A DNA stretch of 64,000 bases, taken from Sipunculus nudus. Taxonomy: Eukaryota; Annelida; Sipuncula; Golfingiida; Sipunculidae. A model generated the notes under the pieces. It did no database searches and had not been told where the DNA came from. It saw only the letters and a program-made list of their open reading frames with translations. Location: contig CM049308.1 in NCBI GenBank assembly GCA_026874595.1, forward strand, positions 96,332,624-96,396,623, given 5' to 3'. This document shows, in pieces, positions 32,625-45,039 of this stretch. Both the position numbers and the translations under genes were made by a program. Each line of letters starts with the position of its first letter. Within the stretch, counting starts at the first letter, position 1.

Positions 32625-35600
32625 GTTTTTAGCTCAGCTGACTATAAGTCATCTGAGCTATAGTCATGGTCCATTGTCCGTCGTCCGTCCGTCCGTCTGT
32701 CTGTCTGTCTGTCTGTCCGTCCGTCTGTCTGTCCGTCTGGATGTCCGTCCGTAAGACTGGCATGTTTCGACACCGTGTGACCTATGAATCTGAATTTCGG
32801 CATACAGTTAGATGTCCCCATAATCTTCTACCATGCCAAAAATTGGGTCAATAGGACTTTGTTCCCCTGAGATATTAAGGAAAAACCTCAATTTTTTATT
32901 AAAAATCTATTTTCACACTTCAGGACTGCCTAAAATCAAAACCACTCATCTGGTTTTCTTCATATTTACCATAAACATTCCTCTATAAAGTTCCTATGTA
33001 CATGCCAGATATTAAGTCAGTATTATATAATTTAAAAAAGTTATGTGCCCAAACATAATGGACTTTGTAAAAAAATCAGGAAGATATTTGGTCACTTAAG
33101 ACCAAAAGTGTTAAAGGTAGGGACTTTTTTCCAGTAATACAACTTATATTAATCAAAATTTAATTGTATACCAAAAATTAGATCAAAATTTGTTAAATTT
33201 TTTTAAATATTGGCAAAAATATAAAATTGGTACCTTAAATTTTGCCCAACTTTGGCCATGGCACGTTTTTTTCCTGTAAGTACTGTGGATTTAATTTTCA
33301 CACCATGTATACATAACGATTTAATCTGTTAAAATCTGAAATTTGAAAATAAAAGCTGCAAAATTAGGCTAGTTATTGAATTTTTTTGGAGGCTCTTGTT
33401 GTATTCCCTTACATTGTCAAGCAGTCCACTGATGACTGTAGGTCATTCAGTGCACATCTCTATGCTCCCCAGGCTGTTTACATAATTTTAGATGTCCCCA
33501 AAATCTCCTACCATACCAAAATTGGGTCATTAGGACTTTGTTCAGGACTTCGAGATATTAAGGGAAAAAAAACTCCGTTTTCCATAAAAAAAGCCATTGT
33601 TACACTTCAGGGCTGCCTAATATCAAAACCACTGATCTGTTTTTGATCGTATTTAGGATTCACATTCTTTAATACATTTTCTATGAACATACCAAAAATT
33701 AGGTTAGTATTGGGTATTATTTTGAAGTTATGGTCCAAAAACATAATGCAATTTGTTAAAAAATCAGGAAATATATTTACTCACATGAGAATTGCTGAAC
33801 CTAGAGACTTTTTTTCAGGAATATAACTTTTTTAATCAAGATTCAATTGTTTACCCAAAATTAGATCTGAATTTTGCAAATTTTTCAAGTTATTAGCATA
33901 AATAAAAAATCAATACCTTAAATTTTGTCCAACTTTGGCACTGTTGATTTAATTTTCACAGCATATATACATAAGGATTTAATCTTTTAAAATCTGAAAT
34001 TTCAAATATTTATTGGAAAGAATAGCTTTTATTCATGTTTTCATACACCATGTCAAGTGTTGTTTACATCTAGCCCACCTAGTAGTACAGCCTTCACTTG
34101 CATTATGTAACCCACCCCAGGCAGCTTGCCTTGGGTCAGCTTGGCCACTCCCAGCAGGCTTCCCCTCTGCTCTGCACTCCCTCCCCCCCCCCAGATGGTG
34201 CATAAACTAGATGAATGTTATTATTTTCTGTATGTGATTCATTCTTATTCTAGGCTATACTACATTTTAGATTTTGTATTGTACCACCAGGGTTACAATG
34301 ATTAAAGTGTACATTTAATTGTGTCCACAAAGTGGTGTATTGCTATGAAAGTGTGGATGTTCATGAGATAAGTAATTCCTTACTTCAGAGGAGTAAAAAC
34401 TTCACCAGGTGTGAAATTGACTATTAATTTCAGTAATTAATTAAAACTTGGATAGTAATTAGCACAATGATATTGTTTGTTTCTCATTCAACCAACAGTA
34501 TGTATACTTTATTTGAAAAGATGTTTTATTTATCAAATTTACTGAATATTTTATTTTATTTTGGTGAATAAAATTAAGCAGGTACTGAAAACTCCAATGT
34601 GCAAAACTTTTTAATAGTGATTCAAGGAATATTCTTGTAGATGCCATGTTGTGGCATTATTTTCTTTTAAATTCAGTTTAAACATTTATGATTTAAAAAT
34701 AATAAAATATATGTGTATGCATAATATGACCCAATATGAGCTACACTCTGGATATTTGATGATTGCAACTTTTGCAACAATTCTAATATTTTAACTTGTA
34801 GTTTCAGTTTTTTACTCTGTATATATAATGATTGCAACTTTTGCAACAATTCTAATATTTAAACTTATATTTTCAGGTTTTTTCATTTAAAATTTATAAA
34901 ACCTGTAAATAAAAAAAATGATTCAGATAAAAACTTCTTAATGGAAAAAGTGGATATGCTTAAAAAAAAATAGGCTTATATATAAACTTAAATGCATTAT
35001 TCCCTTGAAAGTAAAATAAAGGTATTAGTCCATTCTGTCCACTTGCCTGTCCATCTGTAAATTTTCCATCTGTAAATTTTCATACATTACAGTATCTCAA
35101 AACTTTTACTGTTTTTCTTCATGACAGTCTTGTCAGAGTATTAGTTTGCAATCATATATTTAGAACTTTACTATAACCAAGTAGGAGGGCCCCTTTCCTC
35201 TTAGCTTTTCATATTCTTATATAAATGAAAAACATTACAATAGAATATTTCTACATCCACCTTCGTGCTGCCCTCACTTTTCCCTTCTCCGAACCCCATC
35301 CCAAAGTCAGCCTCAGTAAGCAAGAACAAGATGAATCAGATATATTCATACTTTAATATTTTGTATAACTATTCGTCCATAGGTACCTATGTACATGCCA
35401 GAAATTATGTCAATATTGTGTAATATGTAGACATAGTGGGCATCACAATAATGTACCTTGTCAAGACTAAAGAGATATTGTGTCATACAGTCACAAATTC
35501 ATAAATCACTTCATCAGCATAGTTAATCATAACATCATATCTGTCAAATTGAAAGCTTGCAGACTACCATACACTTTAGATCCTTCAACAAATAGCCTTA

Positions 35601-35896
35601 TCATCCTTCTACTACTGCTTATTCCTGCTGTCATTGCATTCATATTTGCTCAAATATATCACAATTTTCTACACCTCTTTAATAAATAAAAAATAAACCA
35701 CTATATATGACTCTATTAATCCATCAGTCAGGTTATTTCATTTATCATTTACTCACATATTACATTACATTCCTTTATAATAGCCCAACATGTCCATGAT
35801 ATTCATAAGCTTTATCGACTCGATATAGTATCACAGTGGAGAAACATTTATGGTCCAATCACGATCAGCTGAGCGCCGTGACCCATGGGTCCCTTG
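32625..35896 (+). mobile_element. HINE-like dispersed repeat, copy 4 (inside the 26-bp array)
   Basis: It starts TTTTTAGCTCAGCTGACTAT, with a long TCCG/TCTG tract at 32681-32750, and ends GATCAGCTGAGCGCCGTGAC then CCATGGGTCCCTTGTT. Minisatellite lies on both sides, so both element ends are defined to within a few bases. Internal modules begin near 33285 and 33950. No coding region. Confidence 0.88.
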
Positions 35897-36181
35897 TTGT
35901 TGGGTTGCCCTCATATTGTCCTGTACTTGGTTGCCCTCATATTGTCCTGTGCTCGGTTGCCATCATATTGTCCTGTGCTTGGTTGCCCTCATATTGTTCT
36001 GTGCTGAGTTGCCCTCATATTGTCCTGTGCTGGGTTGCCCTCATCTTGTCCTGTGCTGGGTTGCCCTCATATTGTCCTGTGCTGGGTTGCCCTCATATTG
36101 TCCTGTGCTGTGTTGCCCTCGTATTGTCCCGTGCTGGATTGCCCTCATCTTGTCCTGTGCTGGGTTGCCCTCATATTGTCA
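35897..36181 (+). repeat. 26-bp minisatellite, segment 3
   Basis: About eleven units, resuming directly after copy 4, of the same GGGTTGCCCTCATATTGTCC type. Confidence 0.95.
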
Positions 36182-37680
36182 ACGTATTTTATCGTACATT
36201 GAGTATATCCTGATAATGGGATTAATTTCATCAGTTAAAGTTTATTATGTTTATTTTTTTTTGCAGGTATGATGGCTATTTTAAGACTGAAAAACGGCAC
36301 TCTTGTATCAGATTCAGCTCAGCAATAGTAAATTTTGCATTGCACCTCGAAATACAGACAATAGCACTTCCAAATACATTTTCGAATGAAAGTAAGAAAC
36401 CATGACTTTAACGTATCCATATACCATGTTTTCACACAATTATGTTCAACTTCAGCTGAGCATTTTGACCCATTGGGTTTTAGTTTCCACCAACTGTACA
36501 TGATGCCATCAAATACATCAAACGTTTTCAAATGTACAATATGTAAATATGTGGATATATTTGTAAATATTTTATTATTACTATGAAGAAGCCAAATAAG
36601 GAATGTTGCAAATACTCCGGGGTATTTGAATCAAAACGTTGTTCAAATATCTGTATGCATTATATTTGCATTATTTGTAATGAGTGAATAAATGAACTTA
36701 AACTGATCGGAGTTGCCTATTGCAAACTTAGACCACACTGTGAACCAAGAGTAAGACCTTGGCAAGGTAACTGGCTCAGCTGACTGTTAGACTGCCCAAT
36801 ATCAAACCACTCCCATGTTTTTTTTCACATTCGACTGTAATTTTTTTCTCCTACTTATTATTTTGACGCCAAAAATAAGGTTTTAATGCTAGAATGTTTT
36901 TCCCCCAGAATATATCTGCATTTAAGTTAAATTTTTGTGTACTCAAGAAAGAAGATTTAGAGATCGTAATTTTTTACAGTTTTTAGCTTTATTTAAAATC
37001 AATACCTTAAATGTTGTCCTTCTTTGCCTGGAAACATTTTTTTCTGAAACCACAAACATCTTGAAAGTGTTAAATCATTAAATTTAAAATCCTTTGATAA
37101 ACATTGGGTCAGTTATTGCATTTTTCATGAGATTATAAGGGTTAAATAACTCGGAGATTCTGCCATCCTGCACAATGGAGTGCACATCAAAGGTTGTTGA
37201 TTTATAACGAATTTAATTTTAAATAACAATAGTTTATAAATGAGTTAAAATAATCGCAATTTCTACTGTACAAGAGTTCTCTTTTTTGTACTGTCGCTCC
37301 TGAATATTGTCAACCATGTTGCCACCCCTAGGTATTTAATTTGTTACATTGTTAAATTGATTAAAAACGAATAAGGATATACAAGGATTCTGTGTATTTT
37401 AGCCAGACTAAAAATTTTGGCCACCGGTACAGTGAATAAAGCTCATGTTAATGACAAAGCCTACATACTATGAAGAAGTGATCGCACTACGTCCGGGGAA
37501 GCTTTTCTTGTGCATCACCTGGTTAAATTATACACCTTACATTCAATACATAAACGTATCTTAAACCAGTGAACTGTAAGAAATATTTCAGGCTGGTAGA
37601 TTCTATTATTACAGCATTCAGATTCTAAGAAACTAAGACACGGTGAGGGGTATATTTTCCTATTAGTAGTTGTTAACTCC
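36182..37680. other. No gene recognised
   Basis: AT-rich. It includes a decayed 3' terminus of the dispersed repeat (TTCAGCTGAGCATTTTGACC, about 36451) and a decayed internal stretch near 36773-37090. An acceptor-like TTTTTTTTGCAG at 36265 has no convincing exon after it. Confidence 0.5.
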
Positions 37681-37689
37681 ACGTGCGTA

Positions 37690-38715
37690 TAACGGGAGAG
37701 GAACTTTGTAAAATGGGAGTGGGACTTTGTATAACGGGAGAGGGACTATGTATATACCGGGAGAGGGACTATGTATAACGGGAGAGTGATTTTGAATAAC
37801 GGGAGAGGGACTATAACGGTAGAGGGACTATGTATAACGGGAGAGGGACTAAGTATAACGGGGGAGGGACTTTGTATAACGGGAGAGGGACTTTGTATTA
37901 CGAGAGATGGACTTTGTATAACGGGAGAGGGAATATGTATTACGGGAGAGGGACTAAGTATAACGGGGGAGGGACTTTGTATAACGGGAGAGGGACTTTG
38001 TATTACGAGAGATGGATTTTGTATAACGGGAGAGGGACTTTGTATAACGGGAGAGGGACTTTGTATTACGAGAGATGGACTTTGTATAACGGTAGAGGGA
38101 CTATGTATAACGGGAGAGGGACTAAGTATAACGGGGGAGGGACTTTGTATAACGGGAGAGGGACTTTGTATTACGAGAGATGGACTTTGTATAACGGGAG
38201 AGGGACTTTGTATAACGGGAGAGGGACTTTGTATTACGAGAGATGGACTTTGTATAACGGTAGAGGGACTATGTATAACGGGAGAGGGACTAAGTATAAC
38301 GGGGGAGGGACTTTGTATAACGGGAGAGGGACTTTGTATTACGAGAGATGGACTTTGTATAACGGGAGAGGGACTTTGTATAACGGGAGAGGGACTTTGT
38401 ATTACGAGAGATGGACTTTGTATAACGGTAGAGGGACTATGTATAACGGGAGAGGGACTAAGTATAACGGGGGAGGGACTTTGTATAACGGGAGAGGGAC
38501 TTTGTATTACGAGAGATGGACTTTGTATAACGGTAGAGGGACTATGTATAACGGGAGAGGGACTAAGTATAACGGGGGAGGGACTTTGTATAACGGGAGA
38601 GGGACTTTGTATTACGAGAGATGGACTTTGTATAACGGGAGAGGGACTTTGTATAACGGGAGAAGGACTTTTAATAACACGAGAGGGACTTTAATTAAAG
38701 CGAGAGGGACTATAG
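37690..38715 (+). repeat. 21-bp minisatellite with higher-order structure
   Basis: The unit is TATAACGGGAGAGGGACTTTG, with variants such as TATTACGAGAGATGG and AAGTATAACGGGGG. The AAGTATAACGGGGG marker recurs at 37851, 37956, 38124, 38292, 38460 and 38565, spacings of 105, 168, 168, 168 and 105 bp. This means blocks of five and eight units were amplified together. As 21 is divisible by three, two frames stay open for about 300 codons. Confidence 0.97.
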
Positions 38716-39493
38716 ACACTTGAAAGAACAAGCCACAGAACAAAAGATTGATTTGATCGGGAAAGGGAAATATTACTAAACAATTTTAAAACAGAAAGGT
38801 CTTAGATATATCCAGGTGCAATCACAGGAACATAAATGTTATGTATGGGCTTAAATTGACTGGATCTACACAGTTCGCATTCCATATGGGTTTGATACAC
38901 CTCCATAACACCGCAGGCAGTTTCACAGGGTATCAACGCTTACATAAAGGTCCGTCTGACTTCACAGATATTCTATCAAATCACGGTTGCTGGGAGGTAT
39001 CCCACGAATATTGATTCAGATATAGATGTATTTTCTTTGCCTTATGACAGTGCAGGTGTCACACATTCAAGTAGCCCAATAAACTGACTCCGCGTGATAT
39101 GTCTAATGGTTAAGATGCAGTCACCCTCTCAGTTCAGCTTCAATTATCTTTGTGCGTTTACTTGTTCCCAAAGTAGTGGTAAATTTTCAGTAAATAAAGA
39201 ATTCCTCCCCCGAAAAATCAAGTTTCCAGCCAACCTACGGCCAACCATACCCTTGATCAATCCCGTAAATATGTGCAAGACATAAATATGATAATTATGT
39301 GTCACCTTCCTTCATTTACACATTATATAGACGTAACATATCATAACATTATGCATACGGTTTTTATTTTATTCCAAAATTTTAAAGACATATATTCTCC
39401 GAATTATGGGGCCTATTTTGAAACCCTAAATAAGGTCGTTGTGTCCCGTTTTCTAAGGCCTCGGGACAAAATGCATGATTTTAAACACCCTGG
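38716..39493. other. No gene recognised
   Basis: Non-repetitive sequence between the 21-bp array and the first retrotransposon relic. Only short chance frames. Confidence 0.45.
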
Positions 39494-40974
39494 ATGTCAT
39501 TCTATTCATTGTCCAAAGTTCCTTATCGAATATTTGTTCACCAGATCATAACATTGGAATTGGATGTTTTTGGAGAATGTCATCAAAGTATTATTGATGA
39601 TCTGAATGGTGCTGATATATTAATTCTAAACACTCTAAGAATGACTAGAGCTGGCGGAGGTATTTCGATTATATCATCAAAACGATTTACTTTAAATGTA
39701 CTCAAGTCCGGCACTCTAAAGTCCATTAAATATGGAACTTTTTCTGAAAGTATGGTGGTAAAGAACTGTTTATCACTATTATTTATCGGACCCCTTAATC
39801 AAACAACTACAATGTTACATCAACTACATTCTTTAGTGAACCTCTTGACTTCGTACGGAATCTCCTATGGGGCAACCAGAATATAATCATTGTTCGAGAC
39901 TTAAGTATACATTACAATAAAATCACTGATGTGGGTACTTGACCTTGCCCCAGCCAATTACAGATCAATCGGCAATCTGACATTTCTCTACACATCATAG
40001 AAAAAACTGCGGCAGTTCAATAGAACGCCCACGTGAACAAAGCTCATCTTCTACCAAAGTATCAAAGTGCATAGGCCTATAGGGCCGGAAATAGCACGGA
40101 AACGCTACTGCTTCAGATATGCAATATTATTCTCCGGAATATGGAAAATCAGTGCATCATTCGAGTTGTAGCAATAGACCCGACAGCTGCTATTGAAACG
40201 TTTGGCAGCTCCATACTAATGCATGTGCTAAGAAATAAATTTCGGGTTATGATTGTGCGGACCAATGTTTTTTTTAAAGTTTGGGAATTTTAGGAATTCA
40301 GGTAAATGATTAACTTTCACATCCAATCGTTATTGATTATTCCGTACCACAAGGATCAATACTGTGACTAGCATTTTACTCGTGTCATTGTAGTACTTTG
40401 GATGATCTCGTCGAAAACAGGTCAGAAACGATATTGGGTTAAACCTGACAAGTACAAGCTGACAATGACGCCGAGTTATATACATTGGACAAATTAGAAA
40501 AAAACTGTTATTAGATGCTAATCAACGGATGAATGGAAACTGGTTGAAAATGAGCGATACAAAAACGGAGTCTGTATATTAAAATTGGTTCTGCCAAACA
40601 AATTGATAAGACTGTGTTCAATTCCATACATGTCGATGACACTATTATTCAGCGGTCTAATTGCATATTAATCTACTTAGATTTACATTGGATAGTGAAC
40701 CGGTACTTAGGCATATAAAGAAAAAAAATGCAATTTAGCTTTGTGTAACATCAATAGAATCCTGACGATCTCAGGAACTCTAACTCTGGAATCTGGAAAA
40801 TGCTAGGCTCCGCCATGGTACTGGCACGCTTTGCTTATGGAAAAAGTCTTTTTACAGAAAACACTCTATAAGACCTATGAGGCTACTTCAAAATAATGCG
40901 ACCAAAGTCATAGCAAACAAAAAGAAATTTGACAGTCCTAATTAACATTAAAACAATTACACTGGTTGCCAATT
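39494..40974 (+). pseudogene. CR1/jockey-like non-LTR retrotransposon relic, 5' and middle part
   Basis: Broken frames show an APE-type endonuclease (RAGGGISIISSKRF, then IIYRT and NIIIVRDLSIHYNK in place of the usual GDFNIH) at 39640-39930. The reverse transcriptase follows (VAIDPTAAIETFGSSILMHV at about 40170, VPQGSIL at about 40345, QLHWLPI at 40950-40974). The endonuclease-to-RT distance is far too short, so the middle has been deleted. There are many stops and frameshifts. The 3' end lies at 42482-42722, beyond an inserted element. Confidence 0.75.
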
Positions 40975-42440
40975 ACCAAGAAATTATCGACCTATTACAA
41001 TCTCATGTACGATATCTAAAATTATGGAATTATATATACTGGATGTATCTGATTTCCACGAATTAAGTGATTTGCAATTCGGATTCGTTGCAGGGAGAGG
41101 TACAAATATGGCCTCTTCTCTAGCGAATGATGTCATAACGTATTGTTCCAAGCGTGGTTCTCCCGTCTATACATGTTCATTAGATGCAGCGGGTGCGTTT
41201 GATACTGTACCACATGCTATTTTGTTTAAGAAAGCTATGACTGTTATACCTGATCACTGCTGGGTACTGATTGTGAACTGGTATAAATCAATAACAGTTC
41301 AAATTAAATGGGGTTCACAGCTAAGTGAGGCGCAATAAAAATTACCAAGGGCACACGTCAGGGAGGACTAACCTCCCCTTTTCTCTTTAATTTATTCTAT
41401 CAAGATTTGATCAACGCATTATCGAATTTTACAGGTGGCATAAAGATTAATAATGTATCTTACAATGTATTCTGTTATGCTGACGATCTCATGTTAGCAA
41501 GTCTGACTCTGGTTTACAAAAGATGATTGATTTAGCTGATGCATATATAACACAACATGGTCTTAGGTTTAATCCACAGAAAACCGAGTGTGTCGTTTTT
41601 GGGCAGTGTACACTAGAACCTCACCCTGAATGGCGACTTAATGGTGTTAAGCTGAAGGAATGCAAAAGTGTGAGCTATCTTGGTGTTACTTTGTCAAATT
41701 CTAATCCTAAGGAGCATATTGATGACCGCATAAATGCATGCAGGAGGGCATTTTATTCTCTTCAAGGAGCTGGTTTCTCAAACTTTGTAAGTGATGTTGA
41801 TTCTTTATCATATGTGTGGAAAACAGCTATTAGGCCTGTGCTGACATATGGCACCAGTGCCATATATGTCAGTAAACAATCTTTAACAAAAATGGAAAAG
41901 TTACAGTCACAACTACTAAAGGTCGGTATTGGTTTACATAAATATTGCAAAAGTTCTCCCATTTTGAAAGCACTGAATATAAGTAGGATACAAAAAACAG
42001 TTGAATTGAATGGTCTTGATTTAACATGCGCCATCTTTAGTAATAACTCTCGCGCCAGGCCTTTTTATATATATTTACTGAATATGCATGCTTGTGGCAA
42101 ACTGAGTGGTCATTCTGATCTCATTGCAAGATCAAAAGAAACGTGTTTGAAATATGGTACAAGTTTTCTCAAATATATTTTTGATAAGGGGTACAAGCAA
42201 AAGGTAAAAAAGGAATTGAAATATGATGTAAATGTTGGAGTGTCGGATACCGTCCGGCAGTTATTGGTCAGTCACGCCCCTTATAATTAATATATCTTAA
42301 ATATGCTTCTGACACCATTTTAATATATTGATTTTATGTATAATACATACGGTGCCTTATCTGTGGTTTAACTGTTCTTATTACTTTATATTTTATTGTG
42401 TTTTATGTTCATGTACTCTTCTTCTGAAGGCTTAATAAAC

Positions 42441-42477
<37 letters not shown>
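40975..42477 (+). mobile_element. 5'-truncated non-LTR retrotransposon nested in the previous one
   Basis: It starts just before the RT motif PRNYRPI at 40976 and runs through GFVAGRGT, SLDAAGAFDTVPHAILFKKA, a frameshift, GTRQGGLTSPFLFN, CYADDLML (catalytic YADD, about 41470-41500), a second frameshift, then a 255-residue open frame (41523-42290) with LRFNPQKTECVVFG and YLGVTLSNS. It ends in AATAAAC and an (ATT)n tail at 42442-42479. AATT flanks both ends (40971-40974, 42478-42481). At least two frameshifts make it inactive. The clade is left open among I, CR1 and jockey relatives. Confidence 0.85.
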
Positions 42478-42480
<3 letters not shown>

Positions 42481-42481
42481 T

Positions 42482-42722
42482 CGCCAAAGGACTCAGTTTA
42501 AGATCCTTACAAGTTCCTTCATAACACAGCTCCAGAGTGCTATACGTAAATATTGAACTTTAAGAAGGCAACATATAGAATGAGAACATCAGTTAATAAT
42601 TTACCACCTGAAGTACCATTTACCAAGAAAAAATTCCGTAGTTTCTCTGTGTTAACACCCTGATTATGGAACGATCTTCTCCAGTCTTCAACCAGTGTTA
42701 TGTTTTAAAACGGAACTTGAAA
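42482..42722 (+). pseudogene. CR1/jockey-like relic, 3' part after the nested insertion
   Basis: Directly after the (ATT)n tail the frame reads RQRTQFKILTSSFITQLQSA, which continues the LHWLPI motif cut at 40974. Next come NLPPEVPFTKKKFRSFSV and LWNDLLQSS, typical of the end of CR1-like ORF2. Confidence 0.75.
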
Positions 42723-42763
42723 ACACACACACACACACATATATATATATATGTGTGTGTGTT
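42723..42763. repeat. AC-AT-GT palindromic microsatellite
   Basis: (AC)n, then (AT)n, then (GT)n form a nearly perfect inverted repeat of about 40 bp, able to fold as a cruciform or hairpin. Confidence 0.9.
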
Positions 42764-43194
42764 TAAAGAAATTTTTAATTGGCATATCTGAATCTTAAGT
42801 TAATATTTTATTCAAATTGTATTTCCTGAATGTTGTTTTCATTACAGTTCCGTAATGACCGCAATATAAATGTGAATTCTATGTCTATCGACCCATCCCA
42901 TGCATGCATGCATGCAAAATTGCCGATTTCAAGCATTTTGGACACTTTTACAGAGGGCTAATCTTTTGAAATATCATATTATGATTTACTGAAACAGAAA
43001 ATAAGACAAAACCTAATAATGGCAGGGGGTGCAGCAAAACTCAAAATTTTGGGGTTTGCCCTATAGGACAAGGTCCATATGTCATGCCGGATACTTATTG
43101 ATACTTCGTAACCCTTAAGACCTTGTAAAGCTCTGGTTCTACATAACATAGAGAACTCTTGCAGTAGTTTCTCGCAATACAATTGGTGTAATAA

Positions 43195-43197
<3 letters not shown>

Positions 43198-43268
<71 letters not shown>
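43198..43268. repeat. (TA)n microsatellite
   Basis: About 35 TA dinucleotides. Open frames of alternating Ile-Tyr over it are artefacts. Confidence 0.97.
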
Positions 43269-43270
<2 letters not shown>

Positions 43271-43579
43271 ATTTATTCCATAACAATACAGTAATTTGCC
43301 TTGCGATGATATCACAAATAAGACACAGTGCTGAGTGAAAAAAGACAGTAAAATAATATTAGTAAGAATTGAAAAAAGTAATAAAAATGAAGTAATATTA
43401 TTGTGATGTATCAATGCATTATACCATCAAATCGCCTTCGGTACAAATGAGTTTGGGTACCGGTTTGTTTTGCATTTAATTAAGAGACTGCAGCCTTCGG
43501 CCTGATTTTATAAATAGTCAGACAATAAAATCACTGAGTATGTTTTTACCTTCAGTCATTAATTATTATCATCATATCC

Positions 43580-44140
43580 ATAACTTTATTTTTTTAAAAG
43601 ATGTTTATGTCCTCTAAACTAAAACCAATAACTTTTCCGCTATTTTTCTTATCCGTTCAATTTTCTTTTTTGTTTTTAATGGTCAGATTTCCCCACCAGG
43701 ATATCAAAGCATAAGATAATTACTCTTGACCATCGAAGAATAGAATAAACCAAGTAGTTCACTATCCAAATTAAATTATTTTAGTTTCCTTAGAAAGTAT
43801 AAGCGCTGCTGCCCTTTAGGGTATACTATGTTTACATTATTATCCCAGTTAAGACTTGCATCTACTACTACCCCTAAGTATTTATACTCTTGTGCAATGT
43901 CTATATACTTCGATCTGTTCCATCAATAAATACTGGATATTGACAAGTTGGTCTTTTTCTAAAATCAATTATCAATTCCTTTATATTTGAAGGATTTAGT
44001 AACAAATTATTATTTTTGCACCAAGCTACTGTATACTTGTCGAGTTTCCTTTCGATATTTATTTTCATCACAACTGGAAATTAATCCAACAACTATGGTA
44101 TCATTTGTATATTTCAAAATAAGAAATCCTTGTTGCCAGT
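43580..44140 (-). pseudogene. Minus-strand reverse transcriptase relic (Rex1/CR1-like)
   Basis: In shifting minus-strand frames one reads LKYTNDTIVVGLISS (catalytic YADD decayed to YTND), AWCKNNNLLLNPSNIKELII and DFRKR, EYKYLGVVVDASLNWDNNV, GQQRLYFLRKLK and LGLFYSSMVKSN. The order and motifs are those of the RT palm and thumb of Rex1/Babar- or CR1-type LINEs. No frame is longer than about 40 codons. Confidence 0.78.
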
Positions 44141-44584
44141 GTAGCCCCTGTGCTCAACCCTAGAACTTATGAATTGCTGTTACCAACCTTTAGGCCTACA
44201 TCATGCTTTCTACCATCGAGGGAGTCTATTATACCCTCAAACAAAGATCATGTGGAACTGGAACATTTAACAGCTGTAACTTATTAATCATTAAGTATAT
44301 ATTTTTGTTAATTAGGCCTATCATTAAAAGAAGGAATTCTTTCAATTGTAGGCCTAGTTATAGGCCTATTTGTGTGGCTTCTTTGATTGATCACGTAAAT
44401 CAGAGTTTAATGCAACATACAAGGGGCAGATCCAGGATTTGAAGGGAGGGGGGTTACTGTTACACCAAGCGACCAATGCCCTTACTAAACAGGTCCATTC
44501 GAAATCACAATGGAGGGATTCAGCTCTATAAATTGAGGGAAACACTGCAAAAAAGGTATATTTTTTTTTTACAGGAAAGGGTAA

Positions 44585-44929
44585 GGCCAAACAAAAATAA
44601 AAGGTATGGTTCTCAGGCACCGCCTGCATCAATTTTAAACCCCCGCATCAAAAATTTTTATTTTGATTTTCAATGGAAACTTACCAATTTTGAGCTTCAG
44701 CCATTCGGAAATTTCTTTCAAGAAAATAAAATCATCCAATTTCCTTTATTATGTAGTGCTTTTACATGCTTAGCAAAATAAATCTGTTATTATCATGCTT
44801 TTCCCTTATAATTTGACATTTTTATCGAAACATAGGCCTACCAAAAGATTAAAAATAAAAAAAAACGCCCGCCCGCATTGATTTCTGAATAAAAGTGCCT
44901 GAGAACCATACCTTTTTTTTATTTTGGCC
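44585..44929 (+). mobile_element. Harbinger-like MITE, copy A
   Basis: It begins GGCCAAACAAAAATAAAAGG, followed by TATGGTTCTCAGGCAC, and ends with the inverted sequence TGCCTGAGAACCATACC, then T/A-rich and TTGGCC. TAA lies on each side (44582-44584, 44930-44932), the 3-bp TNA target duplication of PIF/Harbinger elements. It is 345 bp with no coding capacity. A homologue in opposite orientation lies at 63604-63922. Confidence 0.85.
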
Positions 44930-45039
44930 TAAGGTTAAAAACCATAAACCCACACCCTCTGGATGTCCGCCTCTGGGTACAGTTGATTGGGCAGGGTTAT
45001 TGGTCCTTAATTTTGGACCCAACTGTATCCGATCGTGTC

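Noticed and set aside
31834-32754. Cys/Leu-rich open frames of up to 191 codons
   Set aside because: They are three-frame translations of the stop-free 26-bp minisatellite.
36262-36330. Exon after the acceptor-like TTTTTTTTGCAG
   Set aside because: No open frame with a donor or stop that fits a neighbouring gene.
37771-38723. Two overlapping frames of about 300 codons as genes
   Set aside because: Both arise from the 21-bp repeat. There are no splice or start features and no non-repeat coding sequence attached.
39095-39170. tRNA-like sequence (TCTAATGGTTAAGATGCAG)
   Set aside because: There is a weak A-box likeness but no B box and no cloverleaf that I could fold.
41762-42034. Minus-strand frame over the nested retrotransposon
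   Set aside because: Shadow of the RT reading frame on the other strand.
43095-43414. Ile-Tyr repeat proteins
   Set aside because: Translations of (TA)n microsatellites; the same holds for 46992-47307.
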